A stretch of 64,000 bases of DNA from an uncultured Clostridia bacterium (GCA_947629045.1 CANRCF010000005.1:1-64000), one strand, 5' to 3'. Numbered from the stretch's first letter, positions 1 to 10,083 are shown. Notes: a model not told the origin generated them from the letters alone. Made by a program: numbers and translations.

Positions 1-140
1 ATAAGTTCGTGTCGATAAGTTTTTTTACAAATTTTTAAACTTACACTATCAAGGTTTTTCAACTAGCGAAAATATTTGAACAAATTTTTGTATTATTTTA
101 TAAAAAATTAAATCATAAAAAATTATTTAATAACAAAAGT

Positions 141-180
141 AAATTTCAGCCAAAAACTATAAAAGTTTTGGCTGAAATTT
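141..180 (-). terminator. Hairpin downstream of the DUF4363/DUF421 pair
   Basis: aaatttcagccaaaac...gttttggctgaaattt inverted repeat. Confidence 0.6.
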
Positions 181-188
181 TAATTATA

Positions 189-701
189 TTAGAATATATT
201 TACAATTTTAAGTGCACTTTTATCTTTAATATGTTTTAAAATAAATGCACAATTATCTAAGCTTTCTACTGCAGTTTGATAATCCTTTGTTTCAATATTT
301 GCTTTTAATTTAGTAAGCTCTGTTTTAACTTTTTCTAGTTCATTGTGTTCTATATAATATGACATTGTTTCATCTTTTTCTTCCCACAAATTTTCTATAT
401 CTTCCATCTTTTTTGTGCTTTCTTCCTGCTCTTTATTTGCATCCAAACTTTCTTTTTTGCTTTCATCAGTTTTAAAATCTTCATTTTGATTTTCATTCTG
501 TTTTTTATCTGATTTACTATTTTGTTCCTCATTTATTTTAGAACTTTCTTCACTTTCATTTAATTTGTAAATTTTTTCTCTTAATTCACTTAAATTTTTC
601 GACATTGCTTCTACTGCATTGTTTGTGTTATTTTGTGTAATAATATTTGCTACAATAATAGCCACTATTACAACAAATATAATAATTACTTGTTTATACA
701 T
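189..701 (-). CDS. DUF4363-like protein with N-terminal TM helix
   Basis: N-terminal hydrophobic segment, coiled-coil/Glu-Lys-rich body, overlaps the DUF421 gene. Confidence 0.6.
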   Translation of the reverse strand: MYKQVIIIFVVIVAIIVANIITQNNTNNAVEAMSKNLSELREKIYKLNESEESSKINEEQNSKSDKKQNENQNEDFKTDESKKESLDANKEQEESTKKMEDIENLWEEKDETMSYYIEHNELEKVKTELTKLKANIETKDYQTAVESLDNCAFILKHIKDKSALKIVNIF

Positions 702-1387
702 TATGCACCTTTCCCCTTTTTATTTTTTTCTTGGCAAAAGATTTGCCCTTTTCCATCATAGGTAACTATTAAAGCCTCTTGTGGTTTTATATTAAATTTT
801 TCTACTTGCTTTTTAAGCCAATTTTCATCTTTTCCAATTTGTTTCAAGTTTTCTGTCATAATTCTTCCGTCTACTACTAAATCATAAGGTATTCCTTCAT
901 AATCTGGCATTATATTAAAATCTTCAGGCGTTGTATTCCTTTTATTTGGCTTTTGAATAACAGTAATTTGTCCACTTGTTTCTAAAATAGCATATTCTAC
1001 ATCTCCTATATTTACTATGTTATTTCCTCTTAGCCTTTCTTGAAGTTCATTTAATGTAAATCTTTCTTTTATTAATGCTTTTTCATCTATTTTTCCACGA
1101 TATATTAAGATAGTTGGCTTTCCACATAGAATTTCTCTTATTCTCATACTTTTCATATTCATTATTGAGATTAGTAAATGCATTACTAATAAACCAAGTA
1201 TTGGTGTAATTCCGTTCCAAATAGGGATTCCTGTGTCCGACATTGGAATTGATGCTAAATCCGCTATCATAATAGATATTGCAAGTTCAAAAGGTTGAAG
1301 TTGCCCTATTTCTCGCTTTCCCATAAATCTCATAACGATTAGTACTATTATGTATAAAAAAATTGTTCTAATAAGTGTAACTAACAT
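701..1387 (-). CDS. DUF421 (YetF-like) membrane protein
   Basis: MGKREIGQLQPFELAISIMIADLASIPM and C-terminal DUF421-like domain. Confidence 0.85.
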   Translation of the reverse strand: MLVTLIRTIFLYIIVLIVMRFMGKREIGQLQPFELAISIMIADLASIPMSDTGIPIWNGITPILGLLVMHLLISIMNMKSMRIREILCGKPTILIYRGKIDEKALIKERFTLNELQERLRGNNIVNIGDVEYAILETSGQITVIQKPNKRNTTPEDFNIMPDYEGIPYDLVVDGRIMTENLKQIGKDENWLKKQVEKFNIKPQEALIVTYDGKGQIFCQEKNKKGKGA

Positions 1388-1601
1388 ATTTTATCATCCT
1401 TTATAAAATCTATTTAACAGTTCAAGAAAAAACTTTTTATAAATTTCTAATTTTAAAATGCATTTTCAGCATTTAATATCATTTTTAACCAAAAAAATAA
1501 ATTTATTCATTGTTTGAATAAATTTTTATTTTCCGTTCATAATAATTTTATAAACCATGAAAAACATCATAGGCAATTCTTGAAATAAGGAGGTTTTTAT
1601 T

Positions 1602-1979
1602 ATGTCAGATAATCAAACAAACACACAAACTGGTTCAAATACTAAAAGCACAGTATGGCAGATTATTGGTAGATTAGTAACTGCTGGTGTTGTTCTTGCT
1701 ATTACTGCATTTTTTACACCAGGATTTCAAATTAACGGTTTTTGGGCATTAGCAGCAGCTGCTGTTGTTCTTACCATTATAGATTACTTAGTTACTAGAT
1801 TTACAGGATTACACGCAAGTTCTTTTGGTAAAGGATTTGTAGGATTTGTTCTTTCTGCAGTTGTATTATATGTAACTCAATATTTTGTTGCAGGTTATAC
1901 AGTTTCTTGGATGGCTGCAATTATTGGTGCTTTAGTATACGGTGTTGTAGATTATTTTCTACCTGGCGAACAGCAATAA
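1602..1979 (+). CDS. Phage holin family 4 / YvlD-like 4-TM protein
   Basis: Four hydrophobic segments; AGGAGG RBS upstream. Confidence 0.6.
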   Translation: MSDNQTNTQTGSNTKSTVWQIIGRLVTAGVVLAITAFFTPGFQINGFWALAAAAVVLTIIDYLVTRFTGLHASSFGKGFVGFVLSAVVLYVTQYFVAGYTVSWMAAIIGALVYGVVDYFLPGEQQ

Positions 1980-2061
1980 TTTATTTTGTCTAAACTATAA
2001 TAGTTGAGTAAAAACTAACACTTAATGTGTTCTCCTCTCTCATATAATAGTTTAGAACATA

Positions 2062-2096
2062 AAAGAGAGTTTCCTAAATAGGAACTCTCTTTTATT
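2062..2096 (+). terminator. Rho-independent terminator
   Basis: aaagagagtttcctaaataggaactctctttta hairpin with T tract. Confidence 0.75.
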
Positions 2097-2163
2097 ATGT
2101 TCATATTATTGACTATTACTATTGTATCTACATTTATGGGTATATTATAGTTTTATTTGTATA

Positions 2164-3420
2164 CTATTTTCCTTTGTTCCATCCTTCTTTATTTACTTGT
2201 CTTTCTCTTGCTATTGCTAAACTTTCAGATGGTATATCTTCTGTAATTGTAGAGCCTGCTGCAACTAATACATGGTCTCCCATTGTTACTGGTGCTACTA
2301 AGTTTACATTAGAACCCACAAAGCAATTATCTCCGATAATAGTTTTGTGTTTATTCTTTCCATCATAGTTGCAAGTAATTGTACCACAACCGATATTACA
2401 TTTTGATCCAATTTCAGAATCTCCCATGTAAGATAAATGTGGAACTTTAGTGCCTTCTCCAATAATTGCCTTTTTGATTTCTACAAAGCTTCCTACTTTT
2501 ACTTTGTTAGCTAGTTTGCAACCCTCACGAATATACGCATTTGGTCCAATGTTACATTCTTCTCCAATTACAACACCTGATTTAATTGTTGTATTTGGAT
2601 GTATTACTGTATCTATTCCTATTTCTACATCTTCATAAATGTATGTAGTGTTAATATCTTCAATTGTAACGCCATTGTTCATGTGCATTGTATTTATACG
2701 AATTCTTAATATTCTAGAAAGCATTTCTAATTGTGCCTTTGTGTTTAAACTTAATATTTCCGTATTGTCTTCTACTAGAACACCACCTATCTTTTCTCCT
2801 TTTGTATCTAGCATTTTAATAACATCAGTTAAATAGTATAAGCCCATGCTACTTTTTTGCAATTTTCCTATTATATCTAATAATTTTGAAATTTCAAAGC
2901 AATAAAGTCCAGCATTTACTTCTAATATGTTTCTTTGTGACTCTGTTAATTCTTTCTCTTCTATAATTTCTACTATTTTACTGTCTCTTCTTATTATTCT
3001 TCCATAACCTGTTGGTTCACTTATAATTCCTGTTAAAATTGTTGCTGCCTCATTTTCTGCTTCAGATTTTTCTACTACTGTTTTTATTGTTTCTGAAGTG
3101 ATTAGTGGAATATTACCATTTGCTACAAGTATTCTGCCTGTTTTTCCTTCTAAATATGAAGTTGCTTGCATAATTGCGTGGCCTGTTCCTAAGCATTGCT
3201 CTTGATGAAGATATGTTACTTCATCTTTTAATATTTCTTCTATTTCTGCTCTGTTTTCCCCTACAATAACTGCTACATCATCAATTCCTGCTTTTTTTAT
3301 GCTATCTACTACTCTTTTGATTACTGCCTTTCCGTATAATTCTTGTGCTAATTTTGATTTTTTTGATTTCATTCTGTCATCTGTTCCTGCTGCCATTACT
3401 AAAGCTATAGTTTTTTCCAT
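2164..3420 (-). CDS. glmU: GlmU-like bifunctional UDP-GlcNAc pyrophosphorylase/acetyltransferase, altered N-terminal motifs
   Basis: N-terminal nucleotidyltransferase (MAAGTDDRMKS..LGTGHA) plus left-handed beta-helix C-terminus. Confidence 0.85.
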   Translation of the reverse strand: MEKTIALVMAAGTDDRMKSKKSKLAQELYGKAVIKRVVDSIKKAGIDDVAVIVGENRAEIEEILKDEVTYLHQEQCLGTGHAIMQATSYLEGKTGRILVANGNIPLITSETIKTVVEKSEAENEAATILTGIISEPTGYGRIIRRDSKIVEIIEEKELTESQRNILEVNAGLYCFEISKLLDIIGKLQKSSMGLYYLTDVIKMLDTKGEKIGGVLVEDNTEILSLNTKAQLEMLSRILRIRINTMHMNNGVTIEDINTTYIYEDVEIGIDTVIHPNTTIKSGVVIGEECNIGPNAYIREGCKLANKVKVGSFVEIKKAIIGEGTKVPHLSYMGDSEIGSKCNIGCGTITCNYDGKNKHKTIIGDNCFVGSNVNLVAPVTMGDHVLVAAGSTITEDIPSESLAIARERQVNKEGWNKGK

Positions 3421-3601
3421 TTTCTTTTATTCCTTTCTTTGCCTTCGTTAATCTAAAAATTCTTGAAGGGCTTTTTTTATTTTTACCTTTGTCAGATTAT
3501 TTATATTTTTTTGCAAATTTTATATATTTACTTTTATAAGATTTTATTTTTTTCAAATTTTATTATCTCTACAAGTTTTTTTATAATGTTCTTATTTTTT
3601 A

Positions 3602-4831
3602 CTACATTTTAGCATTATATAATTTAACTGCTGTTTCAGGGCTGTCATTACCTTCTTTGTTCTTTACTGGTGCAAATTCATCTTCCCTCTTTACTCTTAA
3701 AATAGTAATATCATCATATCTTTCAAACACATCAAATATGAAAGACTCATATTTATATACATTTGGTTCTTCTACTTCTACAAATTCACCATTTTCCTTT
3801 AAATATCCAGATTTTTTGAAAGCTGCATGATATGGAAGTTTAACATCTGCTAAATTTTCAAATACGCTTCTATGGAACAAGTAATTTGCAAGGTTTACTT
3901 CTCCAAATTGCAATTCTCCGTTTTCATCTCTTTGCTCTGCCATTTCATCTGGCAAATCTATGTATTCTATAATCTTAGGTTTTCCATTCATTTTGCAAAA
4001 TACACCAACTTTTTCTTTTGGGTTAGTTTTTGCAACTGATTTTGCACCGATTTTTTGATTTTCTTCAATAGTAAGTGCTAATAATATAGGGTCAACAAAG
4101 TTTGATAAAATATTATCAACATTGCTTACAAAAATCCAGTCTATTTGATTTTTCTTCATATCTTCTAGTATTCCAGATTTTGAAACTGCCTCATATATTC
4201 CACCATTTCCATCTGCCGCTTCTTTAATTTTTTTATCTTTATCTAATATTAGTTTTCCATTTGTATCAATAAGTGGCAATTCCCCTTGCATGAAGAATTT
4301 TACTTTTGTTTTGTCATAGCCAAAATATTCATGCTTTTCTAAAAATTCTACTGTATCTTCATGGTTTTCTCTACTTGTCATTACATACCATGGAATTGTT
4401 ATTTTATATTTTTCTTTTGCTGTTTTTAAAGTATCTACAATTATTTCAAAAATATATTTTTTTCCATACTTAGTATTTAATTCATAAGTACCCTTTGGAC
4501 CTTTATGCCCTAATCTTGTGCCTTGACCACCTGCCATTGTTATAACTGCATAATGTCCTTCTTCAATTATTTTGCCTCCTACTTCTTCTAGCTCTTTTAT
4601 TCTGTCTTCTGATAGTTTTTCTTTGTTCGTATAATTAATGTGCTCTATTTTCTTTTCTTCAAATTCTACTTTTGTTTTTGTCCTTTCATATAAGCTTTTT
4701 AGCTGATTAAAGTCTATTTTAGAAATTTGTTTTTCTAGATTCTTTTTTTCTTCTTCATTTAATAAGTTCATATAATTTAAAATGTGCTCTTGTCCGTATT
4801 CTTTTAAAATTTGTAATACTTCTGGTTTCAT
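3602..4831 (-). CDS. UDPGP-family (eukaryotic UAP1/UGP-like) uridylyltransferase
   Basis: MAGGQGTRLGHKGPKGTYEL motif. Confidence 0.85.
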   Translation of the reverse strand: MKPEVLQILKEYGQEHILNYMNLLNEEEKKNLEKQISKIDFNQLKSLYERTKTKVEFEEKKIEHINYTNKEKLSEDRIKELEEVGGKIIEEGHYAVITMAGGQGTRLGHKGPKGTYELNTKYGKKYIFEIIVDTLKTAKEKYKITIPWYVMTSRENHEDTVEFLEKHEYFGYDKTKVKFFMQGELPLIDTNGKLILDKDKKIKEAADGNGGIYEAVSKSGILEDMKKNQIDWIFVSNVDNILSNFVDPILLALTIEENQKIGAKSVAKTNPKEKVGVFCKMNGKPKIIEYIDLPDEMAEQRDENGELQFGEVNLANYLFHRSVFENLADVKLPYHAAFKKSGYLKENGEFVEVEEPNVYKYESFIFDVFERYDDITILRVKREDEFAPVKNKEGNDSPETAVKLYNAKM

Positions 4832-4952
4832 TAAAATACATTCCTTTCGGTTTATTTTTTATTATACTTATAGTATTCTAATTAAATTTATTTTGTGTTT
4901 ATGCTAGTCTTTTATTGCACTACTAATTTATATCACAAACTCTAAAAAAAAA

Positions 4953-5132
4953 CAAGTAAGACAGTGGGACTTACGTTTTGTCTTAATGTTTCAAGGATTG
5001 AAGCAATAATATTTCTTAAAATAAAGCATTTATATTTTTTAAATAAAACAATAGGACGGATTTTTGTCTTAACTTTTCTTAGAATAACTCCAATTTTCCT
5101 TAAGACATAATCCCCGTCCCACTGTCTTACTT
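4953..5132. repeat. MITE/REP-like element with 17-bp perfect terminal inverted repeats
   Basis: aagtaagacagtgggac ... gtcccactgtcttactt. Confidence 0.65.
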
Positions 5133-5138
5133 ATTTGG

Positions 5139-5405
5139 TTAGCAACATTTATTTTTATTGCATATCATTTCTACAACTCTTATAATAATTAATATAACAA
5201 GTATAACTGCTAAAATAATAAATGCTGGTAATGCAGCTGTAATAACGGCAGCAACTGCTGCAATAGAACCTATAATTAAACCTAATGTTATTCCTAATAA
5301 TACAGATAATATAAAGATAACAATATCTATACAGCATCTGTTTTTTCTTTCAGGCTTACATCCATTGCTATATATAGTAATACAGTTTTTATCTCCTTCG
5401 CACAT
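5139..5405 (-). CDS. Small hydrophobic Cys-flanked membrane protein
   Basis: AGGAGG RBS; long hydrophobic core between CC-containing ends. Confidence 0.55.
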   Translation of the reverse strand: MCEGDKNCITIYSNGCKPERKNRCCIDIVIFILSVLLGITLGLIIGSIAAVAAVITAALPAFIILAVILVILIIIRVVEMICNKNKCC

Positions 5406-5510
5406 GTTTCTACACCTCCTAGTAGAAGCTATGTGAAGCTTACTACTAATATATTATATGTACGAGCAATCTATTATTTTACAAATTTCGACTTTTTTCT
5501 TTCTAATTTT

Positions 5511-6719
5511 TTACTCTTTAAAATCCATCATTTCATCAATTTGCATTTTGCCTGCTCTTGTAACTGAATTGTAGCCATACTTTTCCTTTAACCCATCTAT
5601 TGCTTTATCTAACTTTTGTTGTTTTTCGTTTTTTGGTGTGTCGAATAGTGAAATTTGTTCTGTTTCCGGAGATGTTAGTTTATCAACTCTTACACCTATT
5701 AGCCTTACAGGCTCTCCTTTATATAGCTCTTTTAAAACTTCTTTTGCTGTTTCATAAATAATTTTTGTACTATTTGTTGGTGTAGCTAGTGTTCTTTGGT
5801 GTGAGTAGTTTTTAAATTCTTTTGTTCTTATTTGTACACCTATTGTTGATGTAAGCAAATTATGCTTTCTTAAACGATAAGTAGTTTGCTCTGTGAGTGC
5901 TAGTAAAACTTCTTCTATTTTTTCTATGTTGGTTAAGTCTTCTGGTAAGGTAGCTGAGTTTCCAATACATTTTGGATCTTCTGGCTCTGAATTAACTTCT
6001 GATAAGTCAATTCCATTCGCATATTCCCATATTACTTTTCCAAATTTTCCAAATAGCTTTATCATTTCTTCTTGCTTTCTTTTTGCTAAATCTCCTATTG
6101 TATTGATACCTATTTTTTGTAATTTTGGTAAGCTTTTTCTTCCCACCATGAATAAGTCAGAAACTGGTAAAGTCCACATTTTAGTAGGTATTTCTTCTTT
6201 ATATAAGGTATGCACTTTATCTGGCTTTTCAAAATCTGATGCCATTTTTGCAAGAAGTTTGTTTGGCGCAACACCTACATTTACTGTAAAGCCTAATTCC
6301 TGCTTTATTCTTTTACTTATTTCATTTGCAATAATTAAATCAGTTTTTCCTACTGGAATAAAATTGGTGATATCTAAGAAACATTCATCTATTGAAAAAC
6401 GCTCTATTTTATTTGTATATTCGCAAAGTATTTTATACATAGAATTTGAATAATATCTATATGCTTTAAAATTACTTTTATATATTTGCAAGTTAGGACA
6501 CTTTTGTTTTGCAAAGTAAATTGGCTCTCCTGTTGTTATTCCATATTTTTTGGCTGGCATACTTTTAGCAAGTACAACACCTTTTCTTTTTTCTTCATCT
6601 CCACCAATAATTGCAGGGATGGTTCTAATATCCACCTCTGCTCCATTTTTTAGCATTTCTACTGCTGTCCATGATAGGAATGCACTATTTACATCTACAT
6701 GCAAAATTTTTCTTTCCAA
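5511..6719 (-). CDS. dinB: Y-family DNA polymerase IV
   Basis: HVDVNSAFLSW, FSIDECFLDIT, VGVAPNKLLAKMASD. Confidence 0.92.
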   Translation of the reverse strand: MERKILHVDVNSAFLSWTAVEMLKNGAEVDIRTIPAIIGGDEEKRKGVVLAKSMPAKKYGITTGEPIYFAKQKCPNLQIYKSNFKAYRYYSNSMYKILCEYTNKIERFSIDECFLDITNFIPVGKTDLIIANEISKRIKQELGFTVNVGVAPNKLLAKMASDFEKPDKVHTLYKEEIPTKMWTLPVSDLFMVGRKSLPKLQKIGINTIGDLAKRKQEEMIKLFGKFGKVIWEYANGIDLSEVNSEPEDPKCIGNSATLPEDLTNIEKIEEVLLALTEQTTYRLRKHNLLTSTIGVQIRTKEFKNYSHQRTLATPTNSTKIIYETAKEVLKELYKGEPVRLIGVRVDKLTSPETEQISLFDTPKNEKQQKLDKAIDGLKEKYGYNSVTRAGKMQIDEMMDFKE

Positions 6720-6780
6720 AAATAATCACCTGTCTTTATTATAAAACAGGTGTTTTCGATTTGTCAATGGAATAATTATT

Positions 6781-7191
6781 TTATTTTCTCTTTTCTATAC
6801 CTAATTGTTGCTTCAATGCACTTTGTAAAACTCTAGAAAAGTTTACTTTATTTCTTTCGGCTAAATCATTTATCCATTTTGGAATAGTTAAAGTTTTCTT
6901 TACAGCCACATTTTGAATAGCATCTCTAAAAAGTGGCATATTTACTTCTACTAATATAACCCTCTCATTTTTTTCTAATTTTATTTTATTTAAGCTTGTT
7001 GCTTGTGGTAATTCTTTCTTTTCTTCTTCATTACAAGCTATATAAAGCCCTAGTGCATCTTTTGCCATATAAAGAGCTTCTTCATCATCATTTGCACAAG
7101 TGTTGCAGTTAGGTAAATCTGGAAAAGAAATAGAAATTCCATCATTTTGATAATTTAAAATAGCTGGATAAATATAATAATCTTTTTTCAT
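6781..7191 (-). CDS. hicB: HicB-family antitoxin
   Basis: YPAILNYQNDGISISFPDLPNCNTCANDDEEAL plus C-terminal DNA-binding segment; adjacent to hicA. Confidence 0.9.
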   Translation of the reverse strand: MKKDYYIYPAILNYQNDGISISFPDLPNCNTCANDDEEALYMAKDALGLYIACNEEEKKELPQATSLNKIKLEKNERVILVEVNMPLFRDAIQNVAVKKTLTIPKWINDLAERNKVNFSRVLQSALKQQLGIEKRK

Positions 7192-7201
7192 AATTAATCT
7201 C

Positions 7202-7402
7202 CTATTCTAATTTTACTTGCGCCTGTTTTTCTATTGCTTTTAATGTTCCTATTGGAATATTACTTTTAGGGTGTGGCACAATTACAATTCCTTGTTTGAA
7301 TGGATGTTTAAATGCATGATGACTACCTGTTGCCTTTCTACATTCATACCATCCATTTTGCATAAGTATTTTTATTACTTCTCGTGAAGAATATGATTTC
7401 AT
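7202..7402 (-). CDS. hicA: HicA-family toxin
   Basis: SREVIKILMQNGWYECRKATGSHHAFKHP. Confidence 0.92.
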   Translation of the reverse strand: MKSYSSREVIKILMQNGWYECRKATGSHHAFKHPFKQGIVIVPHPKSNIPIGTLKAIEKQAQVKLE

Positions 7403-7502
7403 TTATTTTCTCCTTATGATTATATCACGTATTTTTATACGTGTAAAGTTTTTTATGATTTTTATATTACTTTTTTGAAATTTTTTAATTTGAATAATAT
7501 TT

Positions 7503-7662
7503 GATAAAAATATCTTGAATTAAAATTTTTTGAAATATAATAAATTTATTATACTAGCTTTTTCTTATTTTTGCAACAAAAATTGTACGACTTTATTCGA
7601 CATCAAAAAATCGTACAATTTTTAATACAACCTCATATTATGGAATAATTATTTTATTTTTT
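7503..7662. repeat. Copy 1 of ~160-bp intergenic repeat with internal hairpin
   Basis: Nearly identical to 8495-8653; hairpin aaaattgtacga...tcgtacaatttt. Confidence 0.85.
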
Positions 7663-7840
7663 AAATTACTGTGCCTTCTTTTTTATATTTTTTAATATCT
7701 TTTTCACATTCATTTGCTTTATTTTTTATATCTTCTAATCTTTCTTTTAGTGTTAAATTTTTTCTCTTTTCTGCGTTGTATTTTCTAATTTTGTGAATAT
7801 CGTCTATTGTAAACTTATCACTTATTACTGGTTTTTCCAT
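7661..7840 (-). CDS. Small antitoxin-like protein (59 aa) paired with PIN gene
   Basis: Hand translation MEKPVISDKFTIDDIHKIRKYNAEKRKNLTLKERLEDIKNKANECEKDIKKYKKEGTVI*; overlaps the 3' end of the PIN ORF; below the ORF-track length cutoff. Confidence 0.75.
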   Translation of the reverse strand: MEKPVISDKFTIDDIHKIRKYNAEKRKNLTLKERLEDIKNKANECEKDIKKYKKEGTVI

Positions 7841-8337
7841 AAAATCATGCCTCCTTTTCTTATTCTTTTTTGGCTTAATAATACATCTGGAGAATATATA
7901 TCTATATTATTACGCCTTTCTTCATATGTTATCTTTCTTATTTCATTTATAGTATATAAATTTACTATATGTTTAAAATTCCAAGATATAATAATATTGC
8001 AATCATTTAATATGGCTGATGCTATATGTAAACAATCATCAAAACTTTTTGATTTTAATATTTTTTTAATAATTATTTGATTTGCCATTTTTTCTGTTTC
8101 TTCATTTATATCAACTCTTATATAGTTAATTTGTGCTAAATATTCTTTTAATATACTTCTTTTTGGTTCCTTACATTCATTTAATTCTGCCAAAACTAAA
8201 TCGCTTATTATAATTTCATATTTGCCTGTTTGAAAAATTTGCCATAGTTTTTTTGTTTGCTTCATTTTTTCAGGAGCATCTTCTTGTTCTAAATAACTTA
8301 TTACTGACGTATCTAAATATATTCTTAGTTTATGCAT
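7825..8337 (-). CDS. PIN-domain (VapC-like) putative ribonuclease toxin
   Basis: LRIYLDTSVISYLEQ, acidic residues ELNECKEP, SFDDCLHIA. Confidence 0.85.
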   Translation of the reverse strand: MHKLRIYLDTSVISYLEQEDAPEKMKQTKKLWQIFQTGKYEIIISDLVLAELNECKEPKRSILKEYLAQINYIRVDINEETEKMANQIIIKKILKSKSFDDCLHIASAILNDCNIIISWNFKHIVNLYTINEIRKITYEERRNNIDIYSPDVLLSQKRIRKGGMILWKNQ

Positions 8338-8494
8338 AACATTTTTCTCCTTATTTGCTAAGATATATTTAGTACAATATACTACTATATATATTTTAGC
8401 ATAGTTTATGTAATATTACAAGGAAGAACATTCTTGTTCTTAATTAAATATGATTTTTTATATATTTTCTCATTTTTCTGATTTTTATATCTTA

Positions 8495-8653
8495 GATAAA
8501 AATATCTTGAATTAAAAACTTTTTGAAATATAATAAATTTATTATACTAGCTTTTTCTTACATTTGCAACAAAAATTGTACGACTTTATTCGACATAAAA
8601 ATCGTACAATTTTTAATGCAATCTCATATAATGGAATAATTATTTTATTTTTT
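8495..8653. repeat. Copy 2 of ~160-bp intergenic repeat
   Basis: Aligns end to end with 7503-7662 with few mismatches. Confidence 0.85.
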
Positions 8654-8672
8654 CAGTAATACTAATCATATC

Positions 8673-9938
8673 TTATATAATGTATAATATAGTGCGAAAA
8701 CCTATTGTAGAATTTATATAAGGAGCTGATAAGTAATTTCCATTACAAACATAGTAATCGTTATGATAATTATCACCGCCGTAAATAACACAAGGACTCA
8801 AGTCATTATCCCTTGTATATGTTTCTGTTGTCAATTCACTTACATTACTAGACATATCATATATATTGCAAACTTTATCTGTAGTTTCTTCATCGCTTCT
8901 TTCCCCTGTTAAACTATATTTTTTTACTAGCGATGTTTGTTTTGAGTATGTAGTATTTTTTGAATATGTTTGTATAAAAACTACTGCTGTTTTCCATGCA
9001 TAGCTGTTTACTAAGTCTGTTTCAAAATTTGAGTTTTTTTCATACATTCTTTGTGATTCTATTGATGCATCTTGTTGTGTTATATTTACCCATACCATTC
9101 CCGCTAATATTGATGGAACATTCCATGGAGCTGTATCTATGTTTGATGGCTTTGATTTTACTCTTTCATCTTGTCCTTTTACTGCTTCATATCTTGCTAA
9201 GTAATACCCTCCTTGCATATTTGCTTTTGTTAAAAAAGTTGATAAACTTTTAGCTACCGCATTTCCATACTTTGAACTTTCTAATTCTTGATACGCACCT
9301 GTTTCACTACATATGTCCGCATAATTTAAAGCACTTTGTACTAAATGCGCTTCACCAGTTCCCTCTATCTCGCAATTAGAAGAATCAATCCATTTTTTAG
9401 TTATATCGAAGGTATATCTTCCCAATGTAATGTCCGAAGTTTTCCCTCTTTCATCATTTGGCTTATTCTTTATCGTTCCTACTGGAATCCAAACAAAATA
9501 ATTTTCATCATCCTTTATTACTATTCCATCTTGTACTGTTGGTATATGTGTTGGTGCACCTTCTTCATTCGTATCATAATTATATTCTACATAGTCTGTT
9601 CCGTTTGGTACTATCTCAAATCCTGCTGGTATTATTATTTTATTTCCATATTTATCTACTGCTTTTGTATTTTCTGTTACTTTTCCTTTTATCTCTAAAA
9701 TATCTACTGGTGGATTTACTATATCATCTATATCTGCTACCAAATTTTGTACATCTTGTTTATCCTTTTGTACTGCCTCATTTGTTTTTTCTCCCGCTTC
9801 CTTTGCAAGCTGTAATATTCCGTTATCTCCAAATACAACTGTTATACTTACTGATGCCAAAATCAAAAGCACTACAATTGTTACCACTAGGGCAATTAAA
9901 GTTATTCCTCGCATTTCATCTCTTGTTTTTCTCATCAC
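8673..9938 (-). CDS. Prepilin-type N-methylation protein with FGE/SUMF1-like C-terminal domain
   Basis: RGITLIALVVTIVVLLILASVSI; FVWIPVG; C-terminal IGFRTILYI. Confidence 0.75.
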   Translation of the reverse strand: MMRKTRDEMRGITLIALVVTIVVLLILASVSITVVFGDNGILQLAKEAGEKTNEAVQKDKQDVQNLVADIDDIVNPPVDILEIKGKVTENTKAVDKYGNKIIIPAGFEIVPNGTDYVEYNYDTNEEGAPTHIPTVQDGIVIKDDENYFVWIPVGTIKNKPNDERGKTSDITLGRYTFDITKKWIDSSNCEIEGTGEAHLVQSALNYADICSETGAYQELESSKYGNAVAKSLSTFLTKANMQGGYYLARYEAVKGQDERVKSKPSNIDTAPWNVPSILAGMVWVNITQQDASIESQRMYEKNSNFETDLVNSYAWKTAVVFIQTYSKNTTYSKQTSLVKKYSLTGERSDEETTDKVCNIYDMSSNVSELTTETYTRDNDLSPCVIYGGDNYHNDYYVCNGNYLSAPYINSTIGFRTILYII

Positions 9939-10083
9939 TTTTTCCTCCTCGTAAATTGATAATTAAATATTAGCATTCATTTGAATGCTTGTCAAGAGAA
10001 TTTAATTAAATGCATGATAATATTTATTTGTAATAATTTATTTTACTTTAAGATAATATTTATCTATAAGGAGATAACCTTGT

